Below, piece after piece: positions 41,190 through 51,071 of a DNA stretch of 64,000 nucleotides; position 1 is the stretch's first letter; each line of letters starts with the position of its first letter. Both the position numbers and the translations under genes were made by a program. This stretch comes from Streptococcus sp. 'caviae' (GTDB lineage: Bacteria; Bacillota; Bacilli; Lactobacillales; Streptococcaceae), in the NCBI RefSeq assembly GCF_001937065.1, contig NZ_MOWR01000008.1, positions 48,961-112,960 on the forward strand. Direction: 5' to 3'. The notes under the pieces are model-generated. The model did no database searches. It had not been told where the DNA came from and saw only the letters and a program-made list of their open reading frames with translations.

Positions 41190-41795
41190 ATGAAAAAAAA
41201 GCTAGTGAAAGTCATTCTTTTAGGCCTCTTGTTCTTTATTGGCTACCAGTTTTTTACAACCTATCAGAATGTCAAAAATGTTCTTGCCTACCGTCCTATG
41301 GTGCGGGAAATTTTGGATGAAAATGACACAAGAACCAATGAAAATCTGGTACTGGCCATGATTTATACAGAAACCAAGGGGCAAGAAGACGATCTGATGC
41401 AGTCCAGCGAAAGCTCAAGCGGCATTGCTAACACCATCACAGACAGCCGCGAAAGTGTTCGGCAGGGGGTGATGGTCTTGTCAGAAAATCTGGAAGAAGC
41501 AAAAAAGAAAAATACAGATGCCTGGACAGCTGTTCAAGCCTATAATTTTGGTAAAAACTACATCGCCTATATTTCTAAAAACGGCGGCAAAAGTACCATA
41601 AAACTGGCTAAACGCTACTCGAAGGATGTCGTTGCCCCGAGCTTGGGCAATAATAGCGCAGAAACCTATCGTTACTATAACCTTGTCGCCCTCTTTTACG
41701 GCGGCGGTGAGCTCTATAAAGACGGCGGCAATATTTATTATGCCAAGCAGGTCAAACTCAATCTTGCTTTGATTAAGTTTGTCAGTGCCCTTTAA
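41190..41795 (+). CDS. Lysozyme-like cell-wall protein (PvaA-like)
   Basis: A 201-residue exported protein. An N-terminal signal/anchor lies at about 3-22 (LVKVILLGLLFFIGYQFF), and a lysozyme-like domain follows, with the catalytic glutamate candidate in LVLAMIYTETKGQ. The WTAVQAYNFGKNYIAYI segment is typical of pneumococcal vaccine antigen A homologues. It probably cleaves peptidoglycan glycan chains. I chose ATG 41190, just after the preceding stop, over TTG 41166, because the longer start would put charged residues before the signal. Confidence 0.8.
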   Translation: MKKKLVKVILLGLLFFIGYQFFTTYQNVKNVLAYRPMVREILDENDTRTNENLVLAMIYTETKGQEDDLMQSSESSSGIANTITDSRESVRQGVMVLSENLEEAKKKNTDAWTAVQAYNFGKNYIAYISKNGGKSTIKLAKRYSKDVVAPSLGNNSAETYRYYNLVALFYGGGELYKDGGNIYYAKQVKLNLALIKFVSAL

Positions 41796-41812
41796 AAGAA
41801 AGTGAGCTGAGG

Positions 41813-43546
41813 ATGAAACACTTGTTTATTTACTTTAGAGGCTATCTCAAAGAAACCATTCTGGGGCCTCTTTTTAAGCTTTTAGAGGCTTCTTTTGAGC
41901 TTTTGGTCCCCTTGGTTATTGCCAGAATGGTCGATCTTTACATCCCTCATAATGATAAAAATCATCTCTATTTGATGATTTTCTTTCTTGTTTTGCTGGC
42001 CTTTTCCAATATCATTGTCGCTATTATTGCCCAATTTTATTCTGCCAAGGCAGCTGTGGGTTATTCTAAACAGCTCAGCCGCAGCTTGTTTGAAAAAATC
42101 ATGCGTCTGCCCAAGGAAAGCCGAGATGAACTGACGACATCAAGCTTAGTAACACGGCTGGTCAGTGATACCTTTCAGATTCAGACAGGGATCAATCAAT
42201 TCTTGCGTCTTTTTCTGAGAGCACCGATTATTGTCTTCGGCTCTGTTCTAATGGCCTTTTTCATCAGCCCGAGCATTACCCTTTGGTTTTTGCTCATGGT
42301 TGTTGTGCTTTTTGCCTTGGTTTATCTGATGTCTGTTGTTGTAAATCCGCTCTATGACAAGATTCGGCGTTTAACAGATAAAATAGTCAGTCTGACACGC
42401 GAACAGTTGGAAGGAAGCCGCGTTATCCGTGCCTTTGGCCAGATAGAAGCAGAAGAGCAGCATTTCCAAGCAACCAATCAGGCCTATACAGATTGGCAGA
42501 TTAAAACAGGTTATATTGCAACTTTAATAACTCCTCTAACCTATCTGGCAGTCAATGGGACCCTTATTGTTGTAATTTGGCAGGGGCAGATAGCTATTGC
42601 GGATAATCGTTTAAGCCAAGGGATGCTCATTGCCTTAGTTAATTATCTCCTGCAAATTTTGGTTGAACTTTTGAAGCTGACTATGCTGGTTTCTTCTTTA
42701 AACCAAAGCTTTATCAGTGCTCGAAGGATTGTTCAGGTCTTTGAACAAGAAGATGAGGATATAACAGCTTCCTTACCTCTTGATTCAGCAGCTGATGATA
42801 CCCTTGTCAAAGTCAGCGACATGAGTTTTTCTTACCCTCAGGCAGCTAAAGCAGCCTTAACAGATATTTCGTTTACCATTCACAAACAGGAATTTTTCGG
42901 CATTATCGGCGGAACGGGGTCGGGCAAATCCAGTCTCATTCAGCTCTTGCTGCGCCTTTATTCGCCTCAGCAGGGACAGGTAACTGTCTTTAATGGCGGC
43001 AGAAGTGCCGCTACAATCAAGGAATGGCGAAATTGGATCAGTCTTGTTCCGCAAAAAGCTGAGCTTTTTAAAGGGAGCATTCGCTCCAATCTGACTCTTG
43101 GTCTGGATAAAACAGTAGGAGATGAAGAACTTTGGCAGGCGCTTGATATGGCGCAAGCCAGCGATTTTGTCCGCCAAAAATCCGGACAGCTGGATGCTCA
43201 GGTAGAAGCCTTCGGCCGCAATTTTTCAGGCGGTCAGAGGCAGCGGCTGACCATTGCCCGGGCTTTACTGCATGACAGACCCCTGCTTATTTTGGATGAT
43301 GCTACCTCAGCGCTGGATTATCTGACAGAAGCAAGGCTTCTGGCTGCTATTAGAAAAAATTTACAAAAAACAACCCTTATTATGGTTTCTCAAAGGACCA
43401 ACAGCCTTGCAAAAGCAGATCGGATTTTGGTCTTAGATCAAGGTAAGCAAATTGCTCTTGCCAGCCACAAAAAGTTACTGGAAACCAGTCCGCTTTATCA
43501 GGAAATTCACTATTCACAGCATGCAAAAGAGGAGGGGATTCAATGA
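41813..43546 (+). CDS. Heterodimeric ABC exporter, half with degenerate catalytic site
   Basis: A 577-residue half-transporter with six membrane spans in the first ~310 residues, followed by an ATPase domain. Walker A is GGTGSGKSS and the signature is NFSGGQRQR. Walker B reads LLILDDATSALD, with Asp in place of the catalytic Glu. That change is usual in one half of heterodimeric exporters such as LmrC or TM287. It overlaps the partner gene by 4 bp. The cargo is unknown; drugs, lipids or peptides are candidates. Confidence 0.88.
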   Translation: MKHLFIYFRGYLKETILGPLFKLLEASFELLVPLVIARMVDLYIPHNDKNHLYLMIFFLVLLAFSNIIVAIIAQFYSAKAAVGYSKQLSRSLFEKIMRLPKESRDELTTSSLVTRLVSDTFQIQTGINQFLRLFLRAPIIVFGSVLMAFFISPSITLWFLLMVVVLFALVYLMSVVVNPLYDKIRRLTDKIVSLTREQLEGSRVIRAFGQIEAEEQHFQATNQAYTDWQIKTGYIATLITPLTYLAVNGTLIVVIWQGQIAIADNRLSQGMLIALVNYLLQILVELLKLTMLVSSLNQSFISARRIVQVFEQEDEDITASLPLDSAADDTLVKVSDMSFSYPQAAKAALTDISFTIHKQEFFGIIGGTGSGKSSLIQLLLRLYSPQQGQVTVFNGGRSAATIKEWRNWISLVPQKAELFKGSIRSNLTLGLDKTVGDEELWQALDMAQASDFVRQKSGQLDAQVEAFGRNFSGGQRQRLTIARALLHDRPLLILDDATSALDYLTEARLLAAIRKNLQKTTLIMVSQRTNSLAKADRILVLDQGKQIALASHKKLLETSPLYQEIHYSQHAKEEGIQ

Positions 43547-45288
43547 AAGCACGAAACAACAGAGATACCCTCAAACGTTTGACAGCCGGCATGCTGCAGC
43601 AAAAATTGCTGGTTGGTGCTGCCTTGCTTGGTACCTTTATCCAAGTAGGCTTAACCGTTTATCTGCCGGTATTAATCGGTCAGGCAGTCGATGCTGTCCT
43701 TGCTAAAAATGTTGAGGAGCTCCTGCCAACGATTCTGGGGAAAATGATTTTGGTCGTTGCCTTTAACACCTTGATTCAGTGGATTAATCCTCTTATTTAC
43801 AATCGGCTGGTTTTTGCCTACAGTCAAAAATTGCGTCAAGAACTGATTGAAAAACTCTACCGTCTGCCTTTGTCCTATCTGGACAGTCATTCTGCCGGTG
43901 ATTTGGTCAGCCGCATGACCACGGATGTCGAACAGCTTTCAAATGGTCTGCTCATGGTTTTTAACCAGTTCTTTGTAGGGCTTTTGACGATTTTGTTCAC
44001 CATTTTGACCATGGCTGAGCTGGATCTTTTCATGATGGTTCTGGTATTGGCGCTGACGCCGCTTTCTTTATTCGTTGCCCGTTTTATCGCTCAAAAGAGC
44101 TATCGTCTTTATCAAAGCCAAACAAAGGCCAGAGGCGCTTTTACGCAGCATATTGAGGAAAGCCTGAGACAGGAAAGTCTCGTTCAAACCTTTAATGCGC
44201 AAGAACAGTTCATTGATACCTTTGTCCATCTCAATGATACATATGCCAAATACTCACAGGGGGCCATCTTTTATTCGTCAACAGTCAATCCGGCTACTCG
44301 TTTTATTAATGCCTTGATTTATGCATTGTTAGCCGGTATCGGAGCTCTGCGGATTATCAGCGGGAGTTTTACCGTCGGACAGTTAACGACCTTTTTAAAT
44401 TATGTCACCCAGTACACCAAACCCTTTAATGATATTTCATCTGTCCTGTCAGAATTGCAAAGCGCGCTAGCCTGTGCCGAACGTCTGTACATGATACTGG
44501 ACGAAGAAGAAGCTAGGGATGAAGGACGACAGGAATTAGACAGTCAATCGGTCAAAGGAGCCATTACTTTTGATGATATCAGTTTTGGTTACAATAGCAG
44601 GCAGACCCTGATTAAAAATTTGTCTGTTACTATTCCTCCGGGTTCCAAAGTGGCAATCGTTGGTCCGACAGGAGCCGGCAAATCAACCTTGATTAACTTG
44701 CTGATGCGTTTTTATGATTTGCAAAGCGGTCAGATTCTTTTGGATGGAGTACCGATAACAGCCTACAGCAAAGCCTCTTACCGCCAGCAGATTGGTATGG
44801 TTTTGCAGGAAACTTGGCTGAAGACGGCTACTGTCCTTGAAAATATTGCTTTTGGCTGGCCCGAGGCCAGCCGTGAACAGGTTATTGCAGCAGCAAAAGC
44901 GGCCAATGCTGACTTCTTTATCAGGCAGCTCCCCCAAGGCTATGATACCTATCTGGCGGATGCCGGGGAATCACTGTCACAGGGACAGCGGCAGCTTTTA
45001 ACCATAGCACGGATTTTTGTGCATATTCCTAAAATCCTGATTTTAGATGAAGCAACCTCATCTATTGACACGCGGACAGAAATTTTAGTCCAGGAAGCCT
45101 TTGAAAAACTGATGAAAAACCGAACCAGCTTTATCATTGCTCACCGTCTGTCTACTATCCAAAGTGCAGATCTTATCTTGGTGATGGTAGAGGGCGATAT
45201 TGTTGAGCAGGGCAGTCACGAAGAATTGATGAAGCAGCACGATGTCTATTATCAGATGCAGACAGCTCAAGAGCATTTCAATGATTAA
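43543..45288 (+). CDS. Heterodimeric ABC exporter, catalytic half
   Basis: A 581-residue half-transporter with an N-terminal six-span domain and an ATPase domain. Walker A is GPTGAGKST. Walker B is ILILDEATSSID, with the full catalytic Glu. The signature is altered to LSQGQRQ. Paired with the upstream protein it should form one active and one degenerate nucleotide site, the pattern of LmrCD-like exporters. GAGGGG precedes the ATG. It ends at a bidirectional terminator. Confidence 0.9.
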   Translation: MKARNNRDTLKRLTAGMLQQKLLVGAALLGTFIQVGLTVYLPVLIGQAVDAVLAKNVEELLPTILGKMILVVAFNTLIQWINPLIYNRLVFAYSQKLRQELIEKLYRLPLSYLDSHSAGDLVSRMTTDVEQLSNGLLMVFNQFFVGLLTILFTILTMAELDLFMMVLVLALTPLSLFVARFIAQKSYRLYQSQTKARGAFTQHIEESLRQESLVQTFNAQEQFIDTFVHLNDTYAKYSQGAIFYSSTVNPATRFINALIYALLAGIGALRIISGSFTVGQLTTFLNYVTQYTKPFNDISSVLSELQSALACAERLYMILDEEEARDEGRQELDSQSVKGAITFDDISFGYNSRQTLIKNLSVTIPPGSKVAIVGPTGAGKSTLINLLMRFYDLQSGQILLDGVPITAYSKASYRQQIGMVLQETWLKTATVLENIAFGWPEASREQVIAAAKAANADFFIRQLPQGYDTYLADAGESLSQGQRQLLTIARIFVHIPKILILDEATSSIDTRTEILVQEAFEKLMKNRTSFIIAHRLSTIQSADLILVMVEGDIVEQGSHEELMKQHDVYYQMQTAQEHFND

Positions 45289-45325
45289 AAAAAGAGCCTG
45301 AGATTTAAACTCAGGTTCTTTCTTT
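45289..45325. terminator. Bidirectional terminator between ABC exporter and pgm
   Basis: GAGCCTGAG/CTCAGGTTC (one G-T pair) is flanked by an A run on the left and T-rich sequence on the right. Confidence 0.82.
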
Positions 45326-45344
45326 CATCGGATTCAGCCGGTCA

Positions 45345-47060
45345 TTAGCCGACAAAGTCATTGATTTCTTTTTCAATAGCAGCGATTTTACTTTCAGCAT
45401 CTGACAGGGAACTGCCGACTGTTGCAATGTAGAATTTAATTTTTGGTTCTGTTCCTGACGGACGCACAGCAATCCAAGAATCATCTATCAGAGTATACTT
45501 AAGCACATTGCTTGGAGGTGTTGTCAGTTTTTCAACGCCGGCAGCAGTAGTCGCTGTTTGCGCTTGGAAATCTTCAGTTTTGGCGATAGCCGTCGCATTG
45601 AACTGACTAGGGCCATTGTCGCGGAATTTATCCATAATCTTCTTGATTTCAGCGGCTCCGTCAACACCTGATAAAGTAACGGAAATAGTCTTTTCAGCAA
45701 AGTAGCCGTATTCTTTGTAGATTTCTTCAATGCCATCAGCCAGAGTCAGGCCGCGAGAACGATAGTAAGCAGCAATTTCTGCAACAATAAGTACAGCCTG
45801 AATAGCGTCTTTGTCACGTACAAATGGTTTGATGAGGTAGCCGAAACTTTCTTCAAAACCAAACATATAAGTGTGATTGTGATGATCTTCAAATTCCTGA
45901 ATCTTTTCAGCGATAAACTTAAAGCCGGTCAGGACATTGAACATGGTCGCACCGTAGCTTTCAGCAATCTTGGTTACCAGCTCAGTTGATACGATAGATT
46001 TGCAGAGCGCTGCATTGGCAGGCAAAGTACCGGCTGTTTTATGTGCTTCGAGGATGTATTTGGCAATAATAGCACCGATTTGATTGCCTGAAAGATTCTT
46101 GTAAGAGCCATCTGCCTGACGGATTTCAACCCCCAGACGGTCAGCATCCGGATCAGTTGCAACCAGAACATCGGCATCCACTTGACGGCCCAGCTCTTCA
46201 GCCAGCGAGAAGGCTTCCTGATTTTCTGGGTTTGGTGATTTAACAGTTGAGAAGTCGGCATCTGGAACAGCCTGTGCTTCCACGACTTGAACTGACTCAA
46301 AACCGGCCTGAGCCAGCGCACGGCGAGCCAGCATTTCACCTGTACCGTGAAGCGGCGTGTAGACAATTTTCATATCTTTGCCGTAGTCATCAATCAGTTT
46401 CTGGTTGATATTAACATCCTTAACTTCTTTGAGGTACTCAGCATCAACGGCTTCCCCAATAACCTCAATAAGTCCAGAAGCTTTGCTTGCTTCCAAATCC
46501 GCTAATTCAATAGTAAAGGGATCGTCAATAGCACGGATAAAATCGGTCAGAGCATCAGCATCAGCAGGCGGCATTTGACCGCCGTCTTCACCATAAACCT
46601 TATAGCCGTTAAATGGTGCAGGATTATGACTGGCTGTCACCATGATACCTGCAAATGTACCTAAATGGCGCACAGCAAAGGATAGTTCTGGTGTAGGGCG
46701 CAGCGATTCAAAAACATAAGCTTTGATGCCGTGCTGAGCCAAAACCTGTGCTGATTCAAAAGCGAATTCCGGAGAGAAGTGGCGGGAATCATAGGCAATA
46801 GCGACACCGCGTTTTTTTACGGCTTCGCCCTTGGTTTCGATTAATTTTGCCAATCCTTCAGTTGCTTGGCGGACAACATAAATATTAATGCGGTTAGTAC
46901 CAGCACCAATATAACCGCGCATACCTGCTGTACCAAATTCAAGATTTGTATAGAAAGCATCTTCTTTAGTCTTTTCATCCATTGCGGACAGTTCTTCGCG
47001 AAGATAGGCAGGCAGTTCGGCGTAATCGAGCCATTTTTGATAAGTTTCTTGATAAGCCAT
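45345..47060 (-). CDS. pgm: Alpha-phosphoglucomutase / phosphomannomutase family
   Basis: A 571-residue enzyme that interconverts glucose 1- and 6-phosphate, feeding wall polysaccharide and UDP-glucose synthesis. The phosphoserine is Ser144 in TASHNPAPFNGYK. The metal loop is ATDPDADRLG, and the sugar-binding loop is GFEESFGY. The phosphate-binding loop RPSGTEPKIKFY closes the C-terminus. Length fits the PgmA/PgcA type of Gram-positives. GGAG precedes the ATG. It is monocistronic on the minus strand. Confidence 0.94.
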   Translation of the reverse strand: MAYQETYQKWLDYAELPAYLREELSAMDEKTKEDAFYTNLEFGTAGMRGYIGAGTNRINIYVVRQATEGLAKLIETKGEAVKKRGVAIAYDSRHFSPEFAFESAQVLAQHGIKAYVFESLRPTPELSFAVRHLGTFAGIMVTASHNPAPFNGYKVYGEDGGQMPPADADALTDFIRAIDDPFTIELADLEASKASGLIEVIGEAVDAEYLKEVKDVNINQKLIDDYGKDMKIVYTPLHGTGEMLARRALAQAGFESVQVVEAQAVPDADFSTVKSPNPENQEAFSLAEELGRQVDADVLVATDPDADRLGVEIRQADGSYKNLSGNQIGAIIAKYILEAHKTAGTLPANAALCKSIVSTELVTKIAESYGATMFNVLTGFKFIAEKIQEFEDHHNHTYMFGFEESFGYLIKPFVRDKDAIQAVLIVAEIAAYYRSRGLTLADGIEEIYKEYGYFAEKTISVTLSGVDGAAEIKKIMDKFRDNGPSQFNATAIAKTEDFQAQTATTAAGVEKLTTPPSNVLKYTLIDDSWIAVRPSGTEPKIKFYIATVGSSLSDAESKIAAIEKEINDFVG

Positions 47061-47130
47061 AATAATGCAAAGCTCCTTTTTGAAAATTTCCGTTAAATTA
47101 TTTAACCGCTTTCATTATATCACTTTCAGT

Positions 47131-47156
47131 AAAAAAAATCACGCTTTCACGTGATT
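47131..47156 (-). terminator. Terminator of the coaB-coaC-panT operon
   Basis: On the minus strand AATCACG/CGTGATT with a six-base loop is followed by eight T. The stem touches the panT stop codon. Confidence 0.85.
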
Positions 47157-47727
47157 ATTTTTTCACTTTTATCAATCGGGGAACAGTGATTGCAGTTAGG
47201 GCTGCTGAGATGATTAATTCTGCGATAGAATTTGCAGAAATAATACCAGCCAGCATGGCCTGAATATTGCCGCCGTACACCGAAGCAAAGAAAACAAAAA
47301 TGCCAGTCAGAACAAAAACGGTGTTTGTCACTGACCCTACAGCACCAGCTAAAACAAGCCCCAAGCGGTTTTGCATCAGCTTATAAACAAAATAGGGAAA
47401 AATCCCAATGAGAATTCTGGGAACCAGAGCCACAATCAACGATTTAAAATTGCCGTTTTCTACAAAGGGTGAAAAAAGATAGCTGGTCGGCAGTAAAATA
47501 ATACTGTTGTTGACAACACTGATAACTCCCATTAAACCGCCTAAAATTGCTCCGATGCGGGGGCCGTAAACGATAGAAGCAATAATAACGGGGATGTGAA
47601 CAATCGTTGGTTTAATCGGAACCGGCCACAGGTTAAAAACAAAACTGGAAAGCAAGTGAATAATCAGCATAACCGCAAAAAAGATAGCAATAACAGCGAT
47701 ATCAGATGATTTTCTTTTTTTGTTCAT
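47155..47727 (-). CDS. panT: ECF transporter S component, probably pantothenate-specific
   Basis: A 190-residue membrane protein with about six spans. It has the S-component features PVPIKPTIVHIPVIIASIVYG and the GAILGGLMGVIS region, as in the COG4684 PanT group. It captures a vitamin and docks to a shared ECF module encoded elsewhere. It sits 74 bases after coaC and coaB, the next enzymes of coenzyme A synthesis, which supports pantothenate as the substrate. GGAG precedes the ATG. Confidence 0.82.
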   Translation of the reverse strand: MNKKRKSSDIAVIAIFFAVMLIIHLLSSFVFNLWPVPIKPTIVHIPVIIASIVYGPRIGAILGGLMGVISVVNNSIILLPTSYLFSPFVENGNFKSLIVALVPRILIGIFPYFVYKLMQNRLGLVLAGAVGSVTNTVFVLTGIFVFFASVYGGNIQAMLAGIISANSIAELIISAALTAITVPRLIKVKK

Positions 47728-47801
47728 GAGTTCTCCTTAAAATGATAGATATTTTAAGTATACAAATTTACGGTCAATCTAGCAAGCTTTTCTGCAAAGT
47801 T

Positions 47802-48341
47802 CTACAAGGAGTCCTCTACTTTTTGAATAATGGTATCCAGATCTGCCAGAGCTCCGCGGCCGACATCACCGCAGGCCAGAAGGCTTGAGCGAGGCTCTAT
47901 TTCCTCATAGCCGAATTGTTTAAGCATGTCCATATTGTACTGGGTGGCGGGATTGTCATACATCTTGGTATTCATGGCAGGAGCAAATAGTTTTGGAACT
48001 TCCGGCGGCAGGGCTAAAGCGACACTGCTTACCATATTATCAGCAAAGCCATGAGCTAAATGAGCGATAGTATTAGCAGATGCCGGCGCCAGTAAGAATA
48101 AATCAGCCTTTTTGGCCAGTTCAATATGATTAACAGCCTGAGGATCGTCTTCTTTCATCACATCAATATGGACGGGGTTTTTTGACAGGACCTGCAAGGT
48201 TAAGGGTGTGATAAACTGCGCCGCCGCTTCGGTCATTAAGACAGTAACATTGTAGCCTAATTTAGTCAGCTGATGGCTTAGATCAGCAGCTTTATAGGCT
48301 GAGATGCTGCCAGAGACAGCTAAGAGTATATTTTTAGTCAT
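47802..48341 (-). CDS. coaC: Phosphopantothenoylcysteine decarboxylase
   Basis: A 179-residue flavoprotein of the HFCD family that decarboxylates phosphopantothenoylcysteine to 4'-phosphopantetheine. FMN-binding start LLAVSGSISAYKAADL, the PAMNTKMYDNPA motif and the flexible-loop cysteine in LLACGDVGRGAL are all present. In this organism CoaB and CoaC are separate proteins rather than the fused Dfp. It overlaps the coaB end by 8 bp. Confidence 0.93.
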   Translation of the reverse strand: MTKNILLAVSGSISAYKAADLSHQLTKLGYNVTVLMTEAAAQFITPLTLQVLSKNPVHIDVMKEDDPQAVNHIELAKKADLFLLAPASANTIAHLAHGFADNMVSSVALALPPEVPKLFAPAMNTKMYDNPATQYNMDMLKQFGYEEIEPRSSLLACGDVGRGALADLDTIIQKVEDSL

Positions 48342-49020
48342 GATCAGTTACCTTCTCAAAAATTAAATCAGCAATTTCAGCCTTTGTCTGTGCTTTATAG
48401 GCATTAGTTTCATCCAGCAGATAAGCCAGATGCTGTTCAGCTGAAATGTGGGTCAAATCATTAGCCAGAACATAATCCATTTGATTAGTGTTCAGACTGC
48501 TGCGTGCCACCTGAAAGAGCTCTTTTTTATCAACATCGACCAAAAGTTTAAAACCGATTAACTTTATAGCTGGATTCCACTGTTTGACCATGCTGATAAC
48601 TTTCGGCGTCTTTTTTAGAAAAAGCACTTGATAATCTGCCTGAGATGAGATTTTAGTCTGTGTATTTTCTTTGGTCAAAAACTGAGCCAGATTGTCAGCC
48701 TTCTCAACTTCTTCGAAATCTGTCATGTAAACAGGCGTATAATCAGATACCGCCATGCTGTGAATTAAGACATCGTGCCTTTTGACCAGGGGTTCTAAAG
48801 TTTCAATCAAATCAGCAACCGTTGAGATCTCTACAATAGACAGACCTTCTTGTTTAGGAGGTTTTACAGCAGAAGGAGCAGTAACTAAGGTTACCTGGTG
48901 CTTTGCTGCCAGAAAGCGCTCTGCTATTTGTTTGCCCAAACGGCCTGTTGAGTGGTTGGTAATACCCCTTACTCGATCAATTTTTTCGGTAGTCCCGCCG
49001 GACGTAATCAAAATTTTCAT
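48334..49020 (-). CDS. coaB: Phosphopantothenate-cysteine ligase
   Basis: A 228-residue stand-alone CoaB that couples 4'-phosphopantothenate with cysteine. The start ILITSGGTTEKIDRVRGITN and STGRLGKQIAE are the nucleotide-binding motifs. IHSMAVSDYTP and the region around GFKLLVD match the family. It is the first gene of the minus-strand CoA operon and faces fhs across a 196-base divergent promoter region. Confidence 0.92.
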   Translation of the reverse strand: MKILITSGGTTEKIDRVRGITNHSTGRLGKQIAERFLAAKHQVTLVTAPSAVKPPKQEGLSIVEISTVADLIETLEPLVKRHDVLIHSMAVSDYTPVYMTDFEEVEKADNLAQFLTKENTQTKISSQADYQVLFLKKTPKVISMVKQWNPAIKLIGFKLLVDVDKKELFQVARSSLNTNQMDYVLANDLTHISAEQHLAYLLDETNAYKAQTKAEIADLIFEKVTDHD

Positions 49021-49125
49021 AGTGTTATTTTACTGTAAATTTAAGATTTAGTAAATTAAAAAAATTGTTAGAAAAATTCTGCTTAAAACCGATTAACAGT
49101 TAGAATAATTATTAGATTCAACATA

Positions 49126-49138
49126 AAAACCGAACGTT
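49126..49138 (+). promoter_or_regulatory. PurBox upstream of fhs
   Basis: AAAACCGAACGTT matches the streptococcal/lactococcal PurBox AWWWCCGAACWWT at 12 of 13 positions. It lies about 45 bp upstream of the fhs -10, a placement typical of PurR-controlled promoters. A weaker AAAACCGATTAAC occurs at 49085. Confidence 0.65.
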
Positions 49139-49180
49139 ATGAATTATCCATCTAAATAAAGTGCGTTTTTTATTATTCTT

Positions 49181-49189
49181 TGTTATAAT
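49181..49189 (+). promoter_or_regulatory. fhs extended -10 promoter
   Basis: TGTTATAAT forms a consensus extended -10. The -35 region is poor, as expected where an activator such as PurR helps. Confidence 0.6.
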
Positions 49190-49216
49190 AAAGAAAAAAT
49201 ATGGATGGGAGCCATC

Positions 49217-50887
49217 ATGAAAACGGATATTGAAATCGCACAAAGCACAGAACTGCAGCCAATTGCAGATGTTGTCAAAAATTTGGGAATTGATTTTGAT
49301 GACCTTGAACTTTACGGTAAATATAAGGCCAAACTGACTTTTGATAAAATTAAAGCAGTTGAAAAAAATGAACCCGGGAAACTGATTCTGGTGACTGCCA
49401 TCAATCCAACTCCGGCAGGTGAAGGAAAATCAACTGTCACCATTGGATTGGCCGACGCTCTCACTAAAATCGGCAAAAAAGCGATGATTGCTATTCGGGA
49501 ACCTTCTCTAGGACCCGTTATGGGAATCAAAGGCGGTGCGGCCGGCGGCGGTTATGCTCAGGTGCTGCCCATGGAAGATATCAATCTGCACTTTACAGGT
49601 GATATGCATGCCATCACCACTGCCAATAATGCCCTAGCAGCGCTTATTGATAACCATCTGCACCAGGGCAATGAATTAGGAATTGATCAGCGCCGCATCA
49701 TCTGGAAGCGTGTGGTGGATTTAAACGACCGTGCTCTTCGTCATGTGACGGTGGGCTTGGGCAGTCCTGTCAACGGAATTCCGCGTGAGGATGGTTTTGA
49801 TATCACTGTTGCTTCTGAAATCATGGCTATCCTTTGTCTGGCAACAGACCTTGAAGATCTTAAAAAGCGTCTGTCCGATATCGTTATTGGTTACCGTTAT
49901 GACCGCACTCCGGTTTATGTCCGCGACTTGAAAGTTCAAGGAGCGCTGGCCCTGATTCTGAAAGATGCCATTAAGCCTAATTTGGTACAAACGATTTACG
50001 GCACACCGGCCTTTGTTCACGGCGGGCCATTTGCCAATATCGCTCATGGCTGTAACTCTGTCCTTGCAACCTCAACAGCCCTTCGTCTGGCTGATTATAC
50101 GGTAACAGAAGCTGGTTTCGGAGCTGACCTTGGTGCTGAGAAATTCCTTGATATCAAAACACCAAATCTGCCAGCAAATCCTGATGCCGTTGTTATCGTC
50201 GCAACTATTCGTGCGCTTAAAATGAACGGCGGTGTGGCTAAGGATGCCCTCGGTCAGGAAAATACAGAAGCTGTCAAAGCAGGTTTTGCCAATCTGGCAC
50301 GTCACGTTGAGAATATGCGCAAATACGGCGTGCCAGTAGTAGTAGCCATCAATGAATTTGTCACAGATACGGCGGAAGAAATTGCTGTTTTACGCGAACT
50401 GTGCGCCGAAATCGACGTTCCTGTTGAGTTAGCCAGTGTTTGGGCTGACGGAGCCAGCGGCGGAATTGATTTGGCGGAAACGATTGTCAAAACAATCGAT
50501 GAGAAGCCAGCCAACTATAGGCGCTTGTATGACAATAATTTATCCGTTGAAGAAAAAATTACTAAGATTGCCCGTGAAATCTACCGTGCTGATAAGGTTG
50601 TTTTTGAAAAGAAGGCTAAGACACAAATTGCCCAGATTGTTAAAAATGGCTGGGATAAATTACCGATTTGTATGGCTAAGACTCAGTACAGCTTTTCTGA
50701 TGACCCGACTCTTTTGGGTGCACCAACTGGCTTTGAACTTACCATCCGTGAATTGGTTCCCAAATTAGGAGCCGGCTTTATCGTCGCTTTGACAGGTGAT
50801 GTCATGACCATGCCGGGACTCCCTAAAAAACCGGCAGCGCTGAACATGGACGTTGCAGCTGACGGAACGGCCCTTGGCCTATTCTAA
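49217..50887 (+). CDS. fhs: Formate-tetrahydrofolate ligase
   Basis: A 556-residue enzyme that makes 10-formyl-THF from formate, ATP and THF for purine synthesis and initiator tRNA. The nucleotide-binding motif is [15 protein letters not shown], and [20 protein letters not shown] is diagnostic of the family. I chose ATG 49217 over ATG 49205: GGGAG precedes it, and 556 residues is the family length. A PurBox lies upstream, which fits co-control with purine genes. Confidence 0.95.
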   Translation: MKTDIEIAQSTELQPIADVVKNLGIDFDDLELYGKYKAKLTFDKIKAVEKNEPGKLILVTAINPTPAGEGKSTVTIGLADALTKIGKKAMIAIREPSLGPVMGIKGGAAGGGYAQVLPMEDINLHFTGDMHAITTANNALAALIDNHLHQGNELGIDQRRIIWKRVVDLNDRALRHVTVGLGSPVNGIPREDGFDITVASEIMAILCLATDLEDLKKRLSDIVIGYRYDRTPVYVRDLKVQGALALILKDAIKPNLVQTIYGTPAFVHGGPFANIAHGCNSVLATSTALRLADYTVTEAGFGADLGAEKFLDIKTPNLPANPDAVVIVATIRALKMNGGVAKDALGQENTEAVKAGFANLARHVENMRKYGVPVVVAINEFVTDTAEEIAVLRELCAEIDVPVELASVWADGASGGIDLAETIVKTIDEKPANYRRLYDNNLSVEEKITKIAREIYRADKVVFEKKAKTQIAQIVKNGWDKLPICMAKTQYSFSDDPTLLGAPTGFELTIRELVPKLGAGFIVALTGDVMTMPGLPKKPAALNMDVAADGTALGLF

Positions 50888-50913
50888 GAGAACAATGAAG
50901 AACATTTAAATTA

Positions 50914-50942
50914 GGAGAGTGACCACATCACTCTCTTTTTCC
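50914..50942 (+). terminator. Terminator of fhs
   Basis: GAGAGTGA/TCACTCTC with a five-base loop is followed by five T. Confidence 0.9.
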
Positions 50943-51071
50943 CTTTAAAGAAGATAAGGGCGTGCGATTAACCCGTTTTTGTGATTTTAAAGGATTTGAA
51001 ACATCATTTTGCCCAATTTTTCTGAAAAATATGATAAAATAACGACTTAAATTAATAAAGAAAGCAGTAGA

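Noticed and set aside
49021..49216. ZTP or tetrahydrofolate riboswitch before fhs
   Set aside because: Neither conserved core was found; a PurBox and an extended -10 explain the region better.
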